Shown: positions 33,143 through 42,293 of the stretch, one piece after another | Numbering within the stretch: the stretch's first letter is position 1 | Layout: each line of letters opens with the position of its first letter | From: Desulfosporosinus orientis DSM 765 | GTDB taxonomy: Bacteria > Bacillota > Desulfitobacteriia > Desulfitobacteriales > Desulfitobacteriaceae | Assembly: GCF_000235605.1 (NCBI RefSeq) | Contig: NC_016584.1 | Location: 4,260,001-4,324,000 of the forward strand | Reading direction: 5' to 3' | Length of the DNA: 64,000 bases | Position numbers and translations under genes: made by a program | The notes under the pieces: generated by a model | The model's database searches: none | The model's input: the letters and a program-made list of their open reading frames with translations, nothing else | What the model was told of the DNA's origin: nothing

Positions 33143-34081
33143 TTACCGTTTATTACGCTCAAAAGGGATACCCAGGGCAGCCGGGTCGATACTTTTGCCA
33201 ATGGATAAGAAAAGCACAATGACAGCCACTGCGTAAGGGAACATGGAAAATACCTGAGTGGGAATAGGAAAGCCCAGGGTTTGAAGGTTGTACTGCAGGG
33301 CCTGGGAAAACCCGATCACCATGGCCGCAGCCAAAATCCCCACCGGGTTGCGCCGCCCCAGAATAACCACCACCAAAGCAATATAGCCTCTTCCCGAGGT
33401 AACATTCTCCATGAAAAAACCCAGCTGCCCCAAGGTTATGCTTGCTCCCCCCAGACCGCCTAATATACCGTTTACTAAACAAGCAAAATAGCGAATAGCA
33501 AAGACATTGAGCCCGGCAGAGTTTGCCGCCTGAGGATGCTCTCCAACAGCATGGAGATTAATTCCCCACTCTGTCTTATAAAAGAACACAGCCGTCAAAA
33601 CAATGCCCGCCAGAGCTATGTAAACAAAGATATTCTGGTTGAACAAGGCTGGACCGACTATAGGGATGTCTGAAAGCAAAGGAATTCTAACTTCATTGAA
33701 CATAGCACAGGATGGGATGGTGGTTGTCTGACCAAAGACAATTAAAAACAGAAAACTTGTTAACCCCATCACCATAAAATTAAGAGCCAGCCCCGCAATG
33801 GTCTGATTTGCTTTACAATGAATGCTCAACAGGCCATGGATCATACTGACCAGGATGCCCCCGGCAATACCCGTCAAAAGACCTAAGAACAGGTTCCCGG
33901 AAAAAAAGGCGACAATAAAGCTGAAAAACGCTCCGGAAAGCATGATTGCCTCTACCCCGATATTCAGAATCCCTGCTTTCTCCGACACAGCCTCTCCCAA
34001 CCCTGCTAAGATCAGGGGAGTTGCCATTCTTACTGAGGCGACCAAATACATGGTTACAAGGGCAACAAATCCAGAATCCAT
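33143..34081 (-). CDS. nucleoside/purine ABC permease (NupQ/YufQ-like)
   Basis: 312 residues from ATG 34081, 6 bases after AGGAGG; an ATG two codons upstream abuts the site. About ten membrane segments of the BPD_transp_2 type. The segment KAGILNIGVEAIMLSGAFFS (about 33-52, E-x-x-x-L-S/x-G-A) is the usual BmpA-linked permease motif. It starts 10 bases after its partner permease ends. With the ATPase and BmpA-type lipoprotein it forms an importer of nucleosides or oxidised purines. Confidence 0.87.
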   Translation of the reverse strand: MDSGFVALVTMYLVASVRMATPLILAGLGEAVSEKAGILNIGVEAIMLSGAFFSFIVAFFSGNLFLGLLTGIAGGILVSMIHGLLSIHCKANQTIAGLALNFMVMGLTSFLFLIVFGQTTTIPSCAMFNEVRIPLLSDIPIVGPALFNQNIFVYIALAGIVLTAVFFYKTEWGINLHAVGEHPQAANSAGLNVFAIRYFACLVNGILGGLGGASITLGQLGFFMENVTSGRGYIALVVVILGRRNPVGILAAAMVIGFSQALQYNLQTLGFPIPTQVFSMFPYAVAVIVLFLSIGKSIDPAALGIPFERNKR

Positions 34082-34091
34082 TTCCATCCTC

Positions 34092-35114
34092 CTATTCCTC
34101 CGTTAAAAACCGGCGAAAGATCGTTTTACGAGCCAGAATCAATAAGACGACAACCCCCATAATGATGGATGAAATAGAGGTAGGTACACCGGCCATACGC
34201 TGCATTCCCAATGAACCCACTTGCAGGGCGGCGATGCCCAAGGCTGAGATGACCACGCCCAAAGGATGGTCTTTCCCTAACAGGGCCACAATAATGGCTA
34301 TATAACCATAGCCTGGAGAGATTCCTTCCAGAAGCTTGTGATGCAGTCCAGACACTTCACAAACCCCTGCAATTCCTGCCAAACCGCCGCTGATCAGAGA
34401 CGATAGGATGATATTTTTATAGACAGAAATACCGGCACACTGGCAAGCTCTGGGATTAAGGCCAACGGACCGCATTTCATAGCCCGTGGGCGTCTTCCAC
34501 ACCAACAGCCAAATGACAAAGACACAGATCAGAGCTATCAAGAGGCCCGCGTGGAGACGTGTTGCACTCAGAAGGATCGGCAGTGTCGCTCCTTCCGGCA
34601 GGTAGGCCGACATAGGCAGGGAACTGGCAGGGTCCTTAAGGGAAGTTCGTACCAAAATACCGACAATGCACAAAGCAATATAGTTAAACATTAGTGTGGT
34701 GATGACTTCAGAAATCCCGAACCGTGCCTTTAAGAAGCCCGGAATAAGAGACCAGACTCCGCCAAGAAGAAAGCCTCCCAAAACCACTGCAGGAATTAGA
34801 ACTATGGCCGGCTGGCCATGGAGACTAAAAGAAATCCCCGTCACAGCAATAGCCCCCATATAAAGCTGCCCTTCAGCACCAATATTTATAAACCCGCATC
34901 GGGATCCTACTGCCACACCTAAACCCGTCAAGATTAAGGGAGTGGCTTTTACCATTACTTCAGAAACTGAATAAGCAGAACCAAATATTCCGGAGAAAAA
35001 GCTGGAGAATGCCAGGTTCACGCTGCTTCCAACCAAAAGAACCAGTAATATGGAGATAAATAAGGTCAGAACAGTGATTCCGAGAAAAGACAGATATCTT
35101 CCAGACTGTTTCAT
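34092..35114 (-). CDS. nucleoside/purine ABC permease (NupP/YufP-like)
   Basis: 340 residues; the start overlaps the ATPase stop by 4 bases (ATGA) behind GAGGGAGG. It is a BPD_transp_2 permease with GVAVGSRCGFINIGAEGQLY (about 65-84), the counterpart of the motif in the other permease, and about nine membrane segments. Two unlike permeases plus a double ATPase are the rule for BmpA-type nucleoside importers. Confidence 0.87.
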   Translation of the reverse strand: MKQSGRYLSFLGITVLTLFISILLVLLVGSSVNLAFSSFFSGIFGSAYSVSEVMVKATPLILTGLGVAVGSRCGFINIGAEGQLYMGAIAVTGISFSLHGQPAIVLIPAVVLGGFLLGGVWSLIPGFLKARFGISEVITTLMFNYIALCIVGILVRTSLKDPASSLPMSAYLPEGATLPILLSATRLHAGLLIALICVFVIWLLVWKTPTGYEMRSVGLNPRACQCAGISVYKNIILSSLISGGLAGIAGVCEVSGLHHKLLEGISPGYGYIAIIVALLGKDHPLGVVISALGIAALQVGSLGMQRMAGVPTSISSIIMGVVVLLILARKTIFRRFLTEE

Positions 35115-36640
35115 CGTATTTCCTCCCTCGCTTCCGTCCTTTCCCCAGCCATCATCAGACCAATCTGGGCAAGATTCAATTCATTGTTATTAGGAAAAAT
35201 CTCCATGAAGCATCCTTTATAAATCACGGCAATCTTATCACTGAGTAAGAGAATTTCCTCTAAATCTGCGGAAATGAGAAGAATACTGCACCCTTTCCGC
35301 CGGCGCTGGAGCAGCTGCTGCTGGACAAACTCCGTTGCCCCGATATCGAGGCCTCGCGTAGGCTGGTGCGCCACGATAACTTTCGGATCACCTGCTATCT
35401 CCCTGGCCAAAATCAGCTTTTGCTGGTTTCCGCCTGACAGGTAGCGCAAAGGAGTATTCAGCCCTGGGGTTTTGATGGCATATTCTGACACTGCCTTTTG
35501 GGTCTCTTCCCGAATTAAGCGGGCATTAAGCAGTCCATGGCGGATAAATCTTGGCTCGGTATGGGTTTTCAGAAGCATATTGTCCGTAAGGTTCATGTCC
35601 ATCACTAAGCCGTCCTTCTGACGGTCGTCGGAAATATAGGCAATTCCCAGCTTCTTATGTTCAAGTACACTCATTGAGCTTAAATCGGTGCCGTCCAGTT
35701 TGATCTTCCCGCTGCTTTGTTTCCGAATGCCCAGAATCACCTCTGCCAGCTCCTTTTGCCCATTGCCATCGACACCCGCCACTCCGACAATTTCTCCCGG
35801 CGCAATTTGCAAAGAAAGGGAATCCAGACGCTCAATCCCGTTTTCTTTCAATGTTACAGCCTCAAGGACAAGTCCTTCCCCATGGGTATCCCTCCTAGTG
35901 GATTCCCGCCGGATACTATGCAACTGCCGCCCAATCATGTATTGAGACAATTCTTCCTCGCTAATGTCCCTGGTTTTTGCAGTTACGACATTACAGCCAT
36001 CTCTGAGAACCGTAACCCGGTCAGTAATTCTCATAACCTCTGGAATACGGTGAGTAATAATAATCACCGAGCGGCCATCCGCCCGAAGTTTCCCCAGCAC
36101 CTCAAAAAAGTAATCCGTTTCCTGGGGCGTAAGTACGGCTGTTGGTTCGTCCAAGATCAGCAGTTCAGCATCGCGATAGAGGAGTTTGATAATCTCAACC
36201 CTTTGCTGTTCACCCACAGACAAGGTGGAAACGTAAGCATCAGCATTAATCTCCAACCCGTATTTCTTCGAAACTTCCCTAATCGTTGCGTTAAGTGCCT
36301 TGCGATCAGGAAAGGGATAGCCTTTTTCTTTAAGCCCCAGGGTTATATTCTGGGATACAGTTAAGGTAGGAACCAACATAAAGTGCTGATGTACCATGCC
36401 AATATGAAATTCGATAGCATCTCTGGGTGAGGAAAAGGAGATCTCTTGTCCTTTCCAAAGGATATCTCCAGAGTCCTTAGTATAGATGCCGTATAAAATA
36501 TTCATCAAGGTGGTCTTCCCGGCACCATTTTCACCTAACAGGGCATGAATTTCCCCCGGCTCCACCTGGAAAGAAACCTGCTTATTGACCATTTTTCCCG
36601 AGAAAGATTTGCTGATGTTCTTCATGGAAAGCAAAGCCAT
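35111..36640 (-). CDS. nucleoside/purine ABC importer ATP-binding protein (two ATPase domains)
   Basis: 509 residues from ATG 36640 behind AGGGAGG. The first ATPase domain has Walker A GENGAGKTT (about 37-45), signature LSVGEQQRVEI and LLILDEPTAVL. The second has a degenerate Walker A (VAGVDGNGQKELAEVILG, about 284-301) but a complete signature LSGGNQQKLILARE (about 393-406). This asymmetry is normal for the sugar/nucleoside (RbsA-like) class, in which one site is inactive. It pairs with the two permeases after it and the lipoprotein before it. Confidence 0.9.
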   Translation of the reverse strand: MALLSMKNISKSFSGKMVNKQVSFQVEPGEIHALLGENGAGKTTLMNILYGIYTKDSGDILWKGQEISFSSPRDAIEFHIGMVHQHFMLVPTLTVSQNITLGLKEKGYPFPDRKALNATIREVSKKYGLEINADAYVSTLSVGEQQRVEIIKLLYRDAELLILDEPTAVLTPQETDYFFEVLGKLRADGRSVIIITHRIPEVMRITDRVTVLRDGCNVVTAKTRDISEEELSQYMIGRQLHSIRRESTRRDTHGEGLVLEAVTLKENGIERLDSLSLQIAPGEIVGVAGVDGNGQKELAEVILGIRKQSSGKIKLDGTDLSSMSVLEHKKLGIAYISDDRQKDGLVMDMNLTDNMLLKTHTEPRFIRHGLLNARLIREETQKAVSEYAIKTPGLNTPLRYLSGGNQQKLILAREIAGDPKVIVAHQPTRGLDIGATEFVQQQLLQRRRKGCSILLISADLEEILLLSDKIAVIYKGCFMEIFPNNNELNLAQIGLMMAGERTEAREEIR

Positions 36641-36662
36641 GACTCATCCTCCCTAAAAAGAA

Positions 36663-36709
36663 GAAGATGTCTCAGGACAGTTTGCAGCTTTATCCATCGA
36701 GACATCTTC
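36663..36709 (-). other. intercistronic hairpin between BmpA-type and ATPase genes
   Basis: GAAGATGTCTC and GAGACATCTTC form a perfect 11-bp stem with a 25-base loop between the lipoprotein stop and the ATPase gene. Such stems often stabilise the upstream binding-protein message and dampen the following genes. Confidence 0.55.
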
Positions 36710-36723
36710 ATAAATGGTTATGT

Positions 36724-37728
36724 CTATTTTGTGGATTTCTCGATAACCGGGACGGTTAGAGTCCCATCGATAATCTGTTGCTTAGTGTCTGCTATGAGTT
36801 TCTTAGTCTCTTCAGGGATCTTGTCCTCGAAAGAATGATAAGAGGAAATGTCAACAACATGCTCTTTCATACCCAAATGAGTAATTCCACCTTTAAATGT
36901 TCCGTTTTTAACAGCGTCTACAGCCGTCAAAATAACCGTTGGCATGTTGTAAATAGTTGAACACATAACGGTGTCAGGTGCAATGGAATTCTGGTCGTAG
37001 GAATTACCGCAAGCTAATATGCCTTTTTCCTCTGCCGCCTTAATAGCTCCCGTGCCGGCTTGGTTAGCGACATGGTAGAGAACATCAGCCCCCTTATCAA
37101 TCATAGACAGAGCCGCATCTTTGCCTGCAGCAACATCCGTAAAAGAGTTCAGGTAAATTTCATAAACAACTATGTCGGGATTAACTTTTTTTGCCCCCAG
37201 CTTAAAGGCTTCAAGCTCCTTAACAATCGAGGGCTGCTCGATGCCCCCGATGACTCCGATTTTTCCTGTTTTGGACATTGAGCTGGAGAGCATACCCATT
37301 AAATATCCGCCCTGCTCACAACTCATGACATAGGAAGCCATATTATCAGCCTGGGAATTGGACTCCGTCGCCATAAAATGGAGTTTAGGGAATTTTTCAG
37401 CCACACGGACCGCAGGGTCTCCAAACTGGAAGCCATGCCCGATGATTAAATCGTATCCCCGGGCTGCATAATCATTGTAGGCCGCCTCAGTGTCGGCAAC
37501 CCCGACATTTTCTGAATAAGTGGTTTCCAAGCCGTATTTTGATTCAGCCTCTTTAAGCCCCTCCAAAGCCGTGGCATTCCAGCCTTGATCGTTAGCAGGA
37601 CCGGAAAGAAGCAAGGCCACTTTCATCTTCTGATCTTTTGTTGATGCCTCTTGAGTACCGCCGCTGCCGCAGCCGGTCAACAGGATCAATGTACACATTA
37701 GAAGGGCCAAACCTTTAATAATTCTCAT
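36724..37728 (-). CDS. BMP-family solute-binding lipoprotein (nucleoside/purine)
   Basis: 334 residues from ATG 37728, behind GAGGAAATTTCT. Signal peptide with lipobox LTGC (Cys20). The mature part has the BMP fold: VALLLSGPANDQGWNATALE (about 38-57), GYDLIIGHGFQFGDPAVRVA and GADVLYHVANQAGTGAIKAA. These segments match PnrA/BmpA-type nucleoside-binding proteins, in which the G-N/D-Q-G-W loop contacts the ligand. The deaminase gene just upstream suggests purine bases or oxidised purines as cargo. Confidence 0.88.
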   Translation of the reverse strand: MRIIKGLALLMCTLILLTGCGSGGTQEASTKDQKMKVALLLSGPANDQGWNATALEGLKEAESKYGLETTYSENVGVADTEAAYNDYAARGYDLIIGHGFQFGDPAVRVAEKFPKLHFMATESNSQADNMASYVMSCEQGGYLMGMLSSSMSKTGKIGVIGGIEQPSIVKELEAFKLGAKKVNPDIVVYEIYLNSFTDVAAGKDAALSMIDKGADVLYHVANQAGTGAIKAAEEKGILACGNSYDQNSIAPDTVMCSTIYNMPTVILTAVDAVKNGTFKGGITHLGMKEHVVDISSYHSFEDKIPEETKKLIADTKQQIIDGTLTVPVIEKSTK

Positions 37729-37766
37729 AGAAATTTCCTCCTCATTATTTTCTTTTCCTTTTATTT

Positions 37767-39152
37767 TTAGCGGAAGGCCTCGCATTCTTGGCGCAGCACC
37801 CGCGTACAAACCTTTTCCCCTTCCTCGGTGAGAGCCTGTTCGTCAACACCCAACAGCTGCCCGTCCCGGAACACCACCTGCCCGTTTACCATGGTCAGCC
37901 AAACCGGACCGGTTACGCCTACGCGGGCCAAAATGTTCTTGGGGTCATGGAGGGTACCCGTCAGTTCCAGGGCTCCTGTGTTGATCATAAACAAGTCCGC
38001 CCCTTTTCCGGCCTCCAATGATCCTAAATCATTTCGTCCCAAGGTTTTTGCTCCATTAACCGTGGCGATTTTTAACAATTCGTATGGGGAAAGGCATCCT
38101 CCTCTCTCCTTACTGTGATAAGCCTGCATAAGGTAAGCCATTCTCAGTGAATCCATGAGGCTGGAACTGTCATTGGTGGCCGAACCATCACAACCCAGAC
38201 TGACGATTACCTTCTCTTTCTCCAGGGCTTTCAGGTCCAAGATAGGGAAACCGCCTAAGACTGCCGGTGCCGGGCAATGGGACACTCCGGTACCCGTTTC
38301 TCCCATCCGCTTGAATTCCTCGGGATACAGCTCCCAGCCGTGGGCAATCCAGACATCCGGACCGCTGAAGCCGATGTCTTCACACCATTCCAAGGTTCGC
38401 TTCTGCCAGCGCTCCTGCATAATGACGTTTTCCCCCTCGCCCAGATGGGTATGGAGGCGTACGCCCTTGGACCTGGCCAAGGCCACGGATTCTTTAAAGG
38501 TTTCTATGTAGCTGTTAATAGGCTGGCAAGGAGCCACCACAATCTGCCGCATGGAAAAGGGTGCCGGATCGTGATAACGCTGGATCAGGCGCTCACAATC
38601 AGAGATAAATTCCTCCGTAGTTTCCAGCATGTCATCGGGAATAGTACTGCCTTGGCTGCGGGGAAGGGTATTGGTCCCCCGGCCGGCATGATACCGGATA
38701 CCTAAGCGTGCCGCAGCCTCCATCTGCCTGTCCACCAGTTCCTTGCCTCCTGCCCGGGTATAACAGTACTGGTGGTCAAAGGCACAGGTGCAGCCGTGCT
38801 TAAGCAAATCCCCCATTGCGGTTAGGGAAGAATAGTAGATAACCTCGGAATTGATTTTTTGGAAAATACGATAGATTTTGTCCAGCCATTCAACCACCAG
38901 CATATTGGGATAATCAATGGTCATCAAGTTGCGAACAAAGGTCTGAAAGAAATGATGATGTGTGTTAATTAAACCGGGATAAACAAATTTCTCACGTCCG
39001 TCGATCACCTGGGCATCCTCTGACGACAGATCCTTGCCGATCTGCAGAATCTGCGGTCCTTCGATGAGCAAGTCACTGTCATAAAACACTTGATCTTCAG
39101 GATTGCAAGTCACTATGGCCCGGGCATTTTTAATGATGATTTTTTTCCCCAT
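37767..39152 (-). CDS. amidohydrolase, 8-oxoguanine deaminase-like
   Basis: 461 residues from ATG 39152 behind AAGGAAGG. Metal-dependent TIM barrel: NTHHHFFQTFVRNL (about 62-75) gives the H-x-H pair, LHTHLGEGE (about 235-243) and IAHGWEL (about 271-277) the other His residues, and GCDGSATND (about 321-329) the catalytic Asp. The HHHFFQ form and the following LMTIDYPNML occur in 8-oxoguanine deaminases and in the triazine-hydrolase relatives. Being first in an operon with a purine-type importer favours 8-oxoguanine or a similar base, deaminated to a uric-acid-type product. A triazine substrate is possible but less likely. Confidence 0.78.
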   Translation of the reverse strand: MGKKIIIKNARAIVTCNPEDQVFYDSDLLIEGPQILQIGKDLSSEDAQVIDGREKFVYPGLINTHHHFFQTFVRNLMTIDYPNMLVVEWLDKIYRIFQKINSEVIYYSSLTAMGDLLKHGCTCAFDHQYCYTRAGGKELVDRQMEAAARLGIRYHAGRGTNTLPRSQGSTIPDDMLETTEEFISDCERLIQRYHDPAPFSMRQIVVAPCQPINSYIETFKESVALARSKGVRLHTHLGEGENVIMQERWQKRTLEWCEDIGFSGPDVWIAHGWELYPEEFKRMGETGTGVSHCPAPAVLGGFPILDLKALEKEKVIVSLGCDGSATNDSSSLMDSLRMAYLMQAYHSKERGGCLSPYELLKIATVNGAKTLGRNDLGSLEAGKGADLFMINTGALELTGTLHDPKNILARVGVTGPVWLTMVNGQVVFRDGQLLGVDEQALTEEGEKVCTRVLRQECEAFR

Positions 39153-39210
39153 CGCTACCTTCCTTGTCTTTCTATGTTGTCATCCTTACCCTTTATATTC
39201 CGTATTCTAT

Positions 39211-39231
39211 ACCCTATAGTTACTATAGGGT
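39211..39231. promoter_or_regulatory. palindromic operator upstream of the purine operon
   Basis: ACCCTATAG-TTA-CTATAGGGT, two perfect 9-base arms, 60-80 bases before the deaminase start. A typical size and place for a dimeric repressor site. No candidate regulator gene adjoins. Confidence 0.55.
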
Positions 39232-39516
39232 CAAGGGTCTCTTTTTTAATCTGCTAATGTATACAAAAGTTCGGCTATATTTGGAGCAACCTGGTATTTC
39301 TGAAATTTGCACAATACGCTGAGCTTCTGGGAGTGGGAGGATTCCTGAAATACAAACAAAAGAAACAGCTGTTAAAAAACGCTAAGAGGGGAATTATCAA
39401 CGACATAAGTAAGCAATTGAATAAGACCAATCAGCCGTCAGCTTATGAACCTCAGCAAACCTCTTTGCCGGTACCGGAAAGCTTAATAATTTTTAACAGA
39501 ATTCATAATTCCACTG

Positions 39517-39558
39517 AAAAAACGCTTTGCACCCGTTTTACGGAAGCAAAGCGTTTTT
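39517..39558. terminator. bidirectional hairpin terminator
   Basis: AAAAAACGCTTTGC and GCAAAGCGTTTTT form a 13-bp stem with an A-run on the left and a T-run on the right. It ends the membrane-protein gene on the minus strand. The rest of 39232-39594 holds a weak small open frame (39333-39566, plus) that runs through this stem and is not accepted as a gene. Confidence 0.75.
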
Positions 39559-39594
39559 CCATGTAAGTTTATAATCTTTTCTCATCCTAAATTA

Positions 39595-40038
39595 TCAATC
39601 GTCATCAAATTCCTTTTCATAAACATGTCCTCTATGCCGGTTAAACTTATTGGTTATTATGAAGATTGCAGTAAATAGAATTATAAACAAGACTACAAAA
39701 ATAATGGAATTCTGCCAGTCGTAAACAGCAGACTCTTTCATTTTTTTAATAACAGCCAGGGCAAACATAATTAAGAAGATAACGAGTACTATAATCATAT
39801 TTTTTAGGGATTGCTTATTGCCTTTCTCACTGTAAATACTCATTTTCATCATATGCATTCTAATCAATTGGTATATAGGACAAAAAATCATAATCAGATA
39901 TTCTGTTATACACTCTTGTAAAGTCATGTCAAAGACCAATGTTTTTACTAGAAACGATAATGCTACACCAAACAAAATTATAATGACCATTTCACTTCTA
40001 ATTTTATTGAGGGCCTGTTGAATTCTTTCATCCTTCAT
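39595..40038 (-). CDS. small membrane protein of an XRE-linked pair
   Basis: 147 residues from ATG 40038 behind GGGAGG; a longer frame overlaps the regulator gene. Four hydrophobic segments: about 16-33, 43-60, 80-97 and 110-130. Then a basic loop and an acidic tail (EKEFDDD). No enzymatic motif is visible. Its start overlaps the stop of the XRE regulator (TAATG), so the two are translationally coupled. Similar regulator/membrane-protein pairs (DUF6773-like) are common in Clostridia with no assigned role. Confidence 0.7.
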   Translation of the reverse strand: MKDERIQQALNKIRSEMVIIILFGVALSFLVKTLVFDMTLQECITEYLIMIFCPIYQLIRMHMMKMSIYSEKGNKQSLKNMIIVLVIFLIMFALAVIKKMKESAVYDWQNSIIFVVLFIILFTAIFIITNKFNRHRGHVYEKEFDDD

Positions 40039-40235
40039 TAGTATTCCTCCCAAAAAATATCGTTTAAAGTTTTGCCTAAAGCTTTGCAGATGGCTATACA
40101 TAGCTGTAATGATGGGTTGAACTTTCCCGCTTCGATCATTCCGATAGTCTGTCTCGTTACACCAACAGCTTGAGCCAATTGCTCCTGGGACATATCTAAA
40201 GCCGCTCTAGCTGCCTTCAACTTAAGATTTTTCAA
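40038..40235 (-). CDS. small XRE/Cro-type DNA-binding protein
   Basis: 65 residues from TTG 40235, 8 bases after AAGGAGG; an ATG at 40259 precedes the ribosome site. The entire protein is a helix-turn-helix: MSQEQLAQAVGVTRQTIGMI (about 15-34), followed by EAGKFNPSLQLCIAICKALG. It is of the minimal type with no sensor domain, usual for regulators paired with a membrane protein, as here. An inverted repeat at its promoter is the likely self-binding site. Confidence 0.85.
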   Translation of the reverse strand: MKNLKLKAARAALDMSQEQLAQAVGVTRQTIGMIEAGKFNPSLQLCIAICKALGKTLNDIFWEEY

Positions 40236-40289
40236 AAAACATCCCTCCTTGTTCTTCATCTACTCCTTTAGCTCACGTTTAGTATACAC

Positions 40290-40335
40290 TTTATTATTCA
40301 ATATGTAAAGTATATATTGCATAATGAATAATAAA
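40290..40335. promoter_or_regulatory. inverted repeat at the XRE gene promoter
   Basis: TTTATTATTC (40290-40299) and GAATAATAAA (40326-40335) are exact reverse complements across 26 AT-rich bases, just upstream of the small regulator gene. Confidence 0.4.
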
Positions 40336-40406
40336 AAAGTCACACCTTCCTTTTATAATTCCTTTCACACTCCCATTTAAGAGGAATAGAATCTTGGGCT
40401 TAGTTC

Positions 40407-40486
40407 AAATTCGTCAGCGCCGACGAATTTGGATTGCTGTCACTGGCGCCATTTTTCTGTTCCTTATTTACAGAATATGGCGTCAG
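40407..40486. repeat. dispersed two-hairpin palindromic element, copy 1
   Basis: A 24-base near-palindrome (40407-40430, AAATTCGTCAGC and its complement with one mismatch) is followed by GATTGCTGTCAC and a second stem (40443-40460 with 40470-40486). The first 41 bases match 49222-49262 at 36 positions. Confidence 0.6.
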
Positions 40487-40536
40487 GCTTATGAGTGTGA
40501 CAAACTCTCAGATAAAGTTCACTTTAGACCGCTCCC

Positions 40537-40692
40537 TTAATCATAAAGCGTCTCTTCCCTAAACTGAAACGTCTGATCAGAACGCAGCTCAAGCTCTTTG
40601 ATTACCTCATACCCATATCTGTCCTTTTCCGAAAGCGATGACAACACCAGCAAAAGAGTGCCTCCCCCGATCAGCCCTTTGTCGATTTTCAT
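40537..40692 (-). pseudogene. truncated PadR-family regulator gene
   Basis: ATG 40692 behind AGGAGG opens a 51-residue frame, MKIDKGLIGGGTLLLVLSSL, then SEKDRYGYEVIKELELRSDQ and TFQFREETLYD, stop. This is the N-terminal winged-helix half of PadR (usual form ...F-x-x-x-E-G-T-L-Y-P-x-L-H-x-L-E). The stop falls where Pro-Val-Leu-His should follow, so about half the domain is missing. Promoter-side dyad and ribosome site are intact. It is either a recently truncated gene or a short product that still binds poorly. Confidence 0.7.
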
Positions 40693-40711
40693 ATCAAAGC
40701 CTCCTAGCAAT

Positions 40712-40758
40712 AATACCTTGATTATCTATGTATAATATACTTAGATGATCAAGGTATT
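40712..40758. promoter_or_regulatory. inverted repeat ahead of the truncated PadR gene
   Basis: AATACCTTGAT (40712-40722) and ATCAAGGTATT (40748-40758) are exact reverse complements across 25 bases that contain TATAAT. It resembles an autoregulatory PadR operator. Confidence 0.5.
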
Positions 40759-40804
40759 GTAAGTAGACTTTATATTTTTTCAAATAATATACACACAAGC
40801 ACTT

Positions 40805-41206
40805 CTAATTATCCCCATCCCCTTGCTGAGAACGCGCCAGCATATCCCAAAGCAATTCTTCGCGATGATAGACTGCATTTTCATAAACCTGACAAAGTTT
40901 AAGGGCTTTAGTGGGACAAACTTCCGTACATAACCCGCACAAGAGGCAGCGGCCCATGTTCATCCGGTAAGTCTTTAGCCTCTTTTTGTTTTTCTCATCC
41001 TTTTCACTGCTTAAATCAATGACCTGGTTCGGGCAAGCGTTGGCACAAAGCCCGCAGGAAATACACTTCTCCGGGTCAAGAGCCAGGGAACTCCTGGTAC
41101 GAGAAGGCAGAGTCGGCTTTACTTCAGGATAATATTCTGTAAGGTTGGGTCCGTAGAGACGTTTAATTGTAATACTCAAGCCTTTTAATAAACCTTTGCC
41201 AAACAC
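40805..41206 (-). CDS. nuoI: complex I subunit I-like 2x[4Fe-4S] protein
   Basis: 133 residues from GTG 41206 behind GGAGGG. Two ferredoxin motifs, CISCGLCANACP (about 47-58) and CLLCGLCTEVCP (about 86-97), are the N6a/N6b clusters of NuoI that pass electrons toward NuoB. It starts 4 bases after nuoH ends. The stop is amber. No nuoJ follows: the next 545 bases hold only the PadR remnant and repeats. Confidence 0.88.
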   Translation of the reverse strand: MFGKGLLKGLSITIKRLYGPNLTEYYPEVKPTLPSRTRSSLALDPEKCISCGLCANACPNQVIDLSSEKDEKNKKRLKTYRMNMGRCLLCGLCTEVCPTKALKLCQVYENAVYHREELLWDMLARSQQGDGDN

Positions 41207-41210
41207 TCAT

Positions 41211-42266
41211 TTACCCTCCTATCCGTGCACTGAACAAGTCGTAAACATAAATACCCAGACCCGTTAAAAAGATATTCACTAAGGCTAAGGGCATCAAAAC
41301 CTTCCAGGCCAAATGCATCAGGTGATCAATCCTCGTCCGCACAAAGGTCCAGCGAATCCACATCATTAAGAAGATTATGAACCAGATTTTCAGAATAAAC
41401 CACAGCCACCCCGGCAGGAATCCCGGACCGTACCAGCCGCCCAGAAACATGGTCACAGCGATAACCGCCGTAGCCACCACATTGCCGTATTCCGCCAGCA
41501 TGAACAGCCCCCACCTTAAGCCAGAATACTCCGTGAAAGGCCCGGCAACGATCTCCTGCTCTCCCTGAACGTGATCAAAGGGAGCCCTGTTCGTTTCGGC
41601 AATCCCGGCTGTCAGGAAAATCAGAAAAGCCAAAGGCTGCACAAAAATAAAAGGCAGAGTCTTCTGAGCCTCAATAATCGAGGATAGATTAAAGGTCTGA
41701 GTGATCATAACCACCCCCAGCAAGGAAAAGATTAAGGGAATTTCATAACTGATCATTTGCGCAACCGCCCGCAGCCCCCCCAGTAAAGAGTATTTATTAT
41801 TGGAGGCCCAGCCGGCCATTAACATAGCCACCGTGGACAGTGATGAAACTGCAAAGAAGTAAAAAATACCCAAGTCCAGATCAATAGCCACCATTCCCTC
41901 ACCAAAGGGAAGTATGCCAAAGACCATCAAGGTAACCCCTACCAGCATCATGGGAGCCATCTTGAAGATGAATTTATCCACATTGGCAGGAGTGATATCT
42001 TCCTTACCCAACATTTTTACCGCATCAGCAATAAATTGAAACCAACCGTGGGGTCCCAGCCGGTTGGGACCCGATCTCTGGGATACCCAGTGGGCAAATT
42101 TCCGTTCCACCAAACTAAGAAACAAAGCTGCCACCACCATCACTAAAAAAAGCACAATAAACAGAATCATATTAATGGTCAAATCCGCTCCCAGGGAATG
42201 GGGATCGGCAAATAGCCCACGGACGGCAGCCGCCATATTTACAAACAGCTTATCTAAAGCTTCCAT
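41211..42266 (-). CDS. nuoH: complex I membrane subunit H
   Basis: 351 residues, eight membrane segments, behind GGGGGGAG. The highly conserved loop [20 protein letters not shown] (about 52-71) and [20 protein letters not shown] (about 222-241) identify NuoH, the subunit at the quinone entrance that joins the peripheral arm to the membrane arm. [17 protein letters not shown] near the end is also conserved. It begins 27 bases after nuoD. Confidence 0.95.
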   Translation of the reverse strand: MEALDKLFVNMAAAVRGLFADPHSLGADLTINMILFIVLFLVMVVAALFLSLVERKFAHWVSQRSGPNRLGPHGWFQFIADAVKMLGKEDITPANVDKFIFKMAPMMLVGVTLMVFGILPFGEGMVAIDLDLGIFYFFAVSSLSTVAMLMAGWASNNKYSLLGGLRAVAQMISYEIPLIFSLLGVVMITQTFNLSSIIEAQKTLPFIFVQPLAFLIFLTAGIAETNRAPFDHVQGEQEIVAGPFTEYSGLRWGLFMLAEYGNVVATAVIAVTMFLGGWYGPGFLPGWLWFILKIWFIIFLMMWIRWTFVRTRIDHLMHLAWKVLMPLALVNIFLTGLGIYVYDLFSARIGG

Positions 42267-42293
42267 TGTCTTCTCCCCCCATGGTCAAAGTTC

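Noticed and set aside
39333-39566. Plus-strand open frame of 77 codons
   Set aside because: The start is GTG with a poor site, the frame runs through a strong bidirectional terminator, and no family is recognised. A lysine-rich start is the only protein-like feature.
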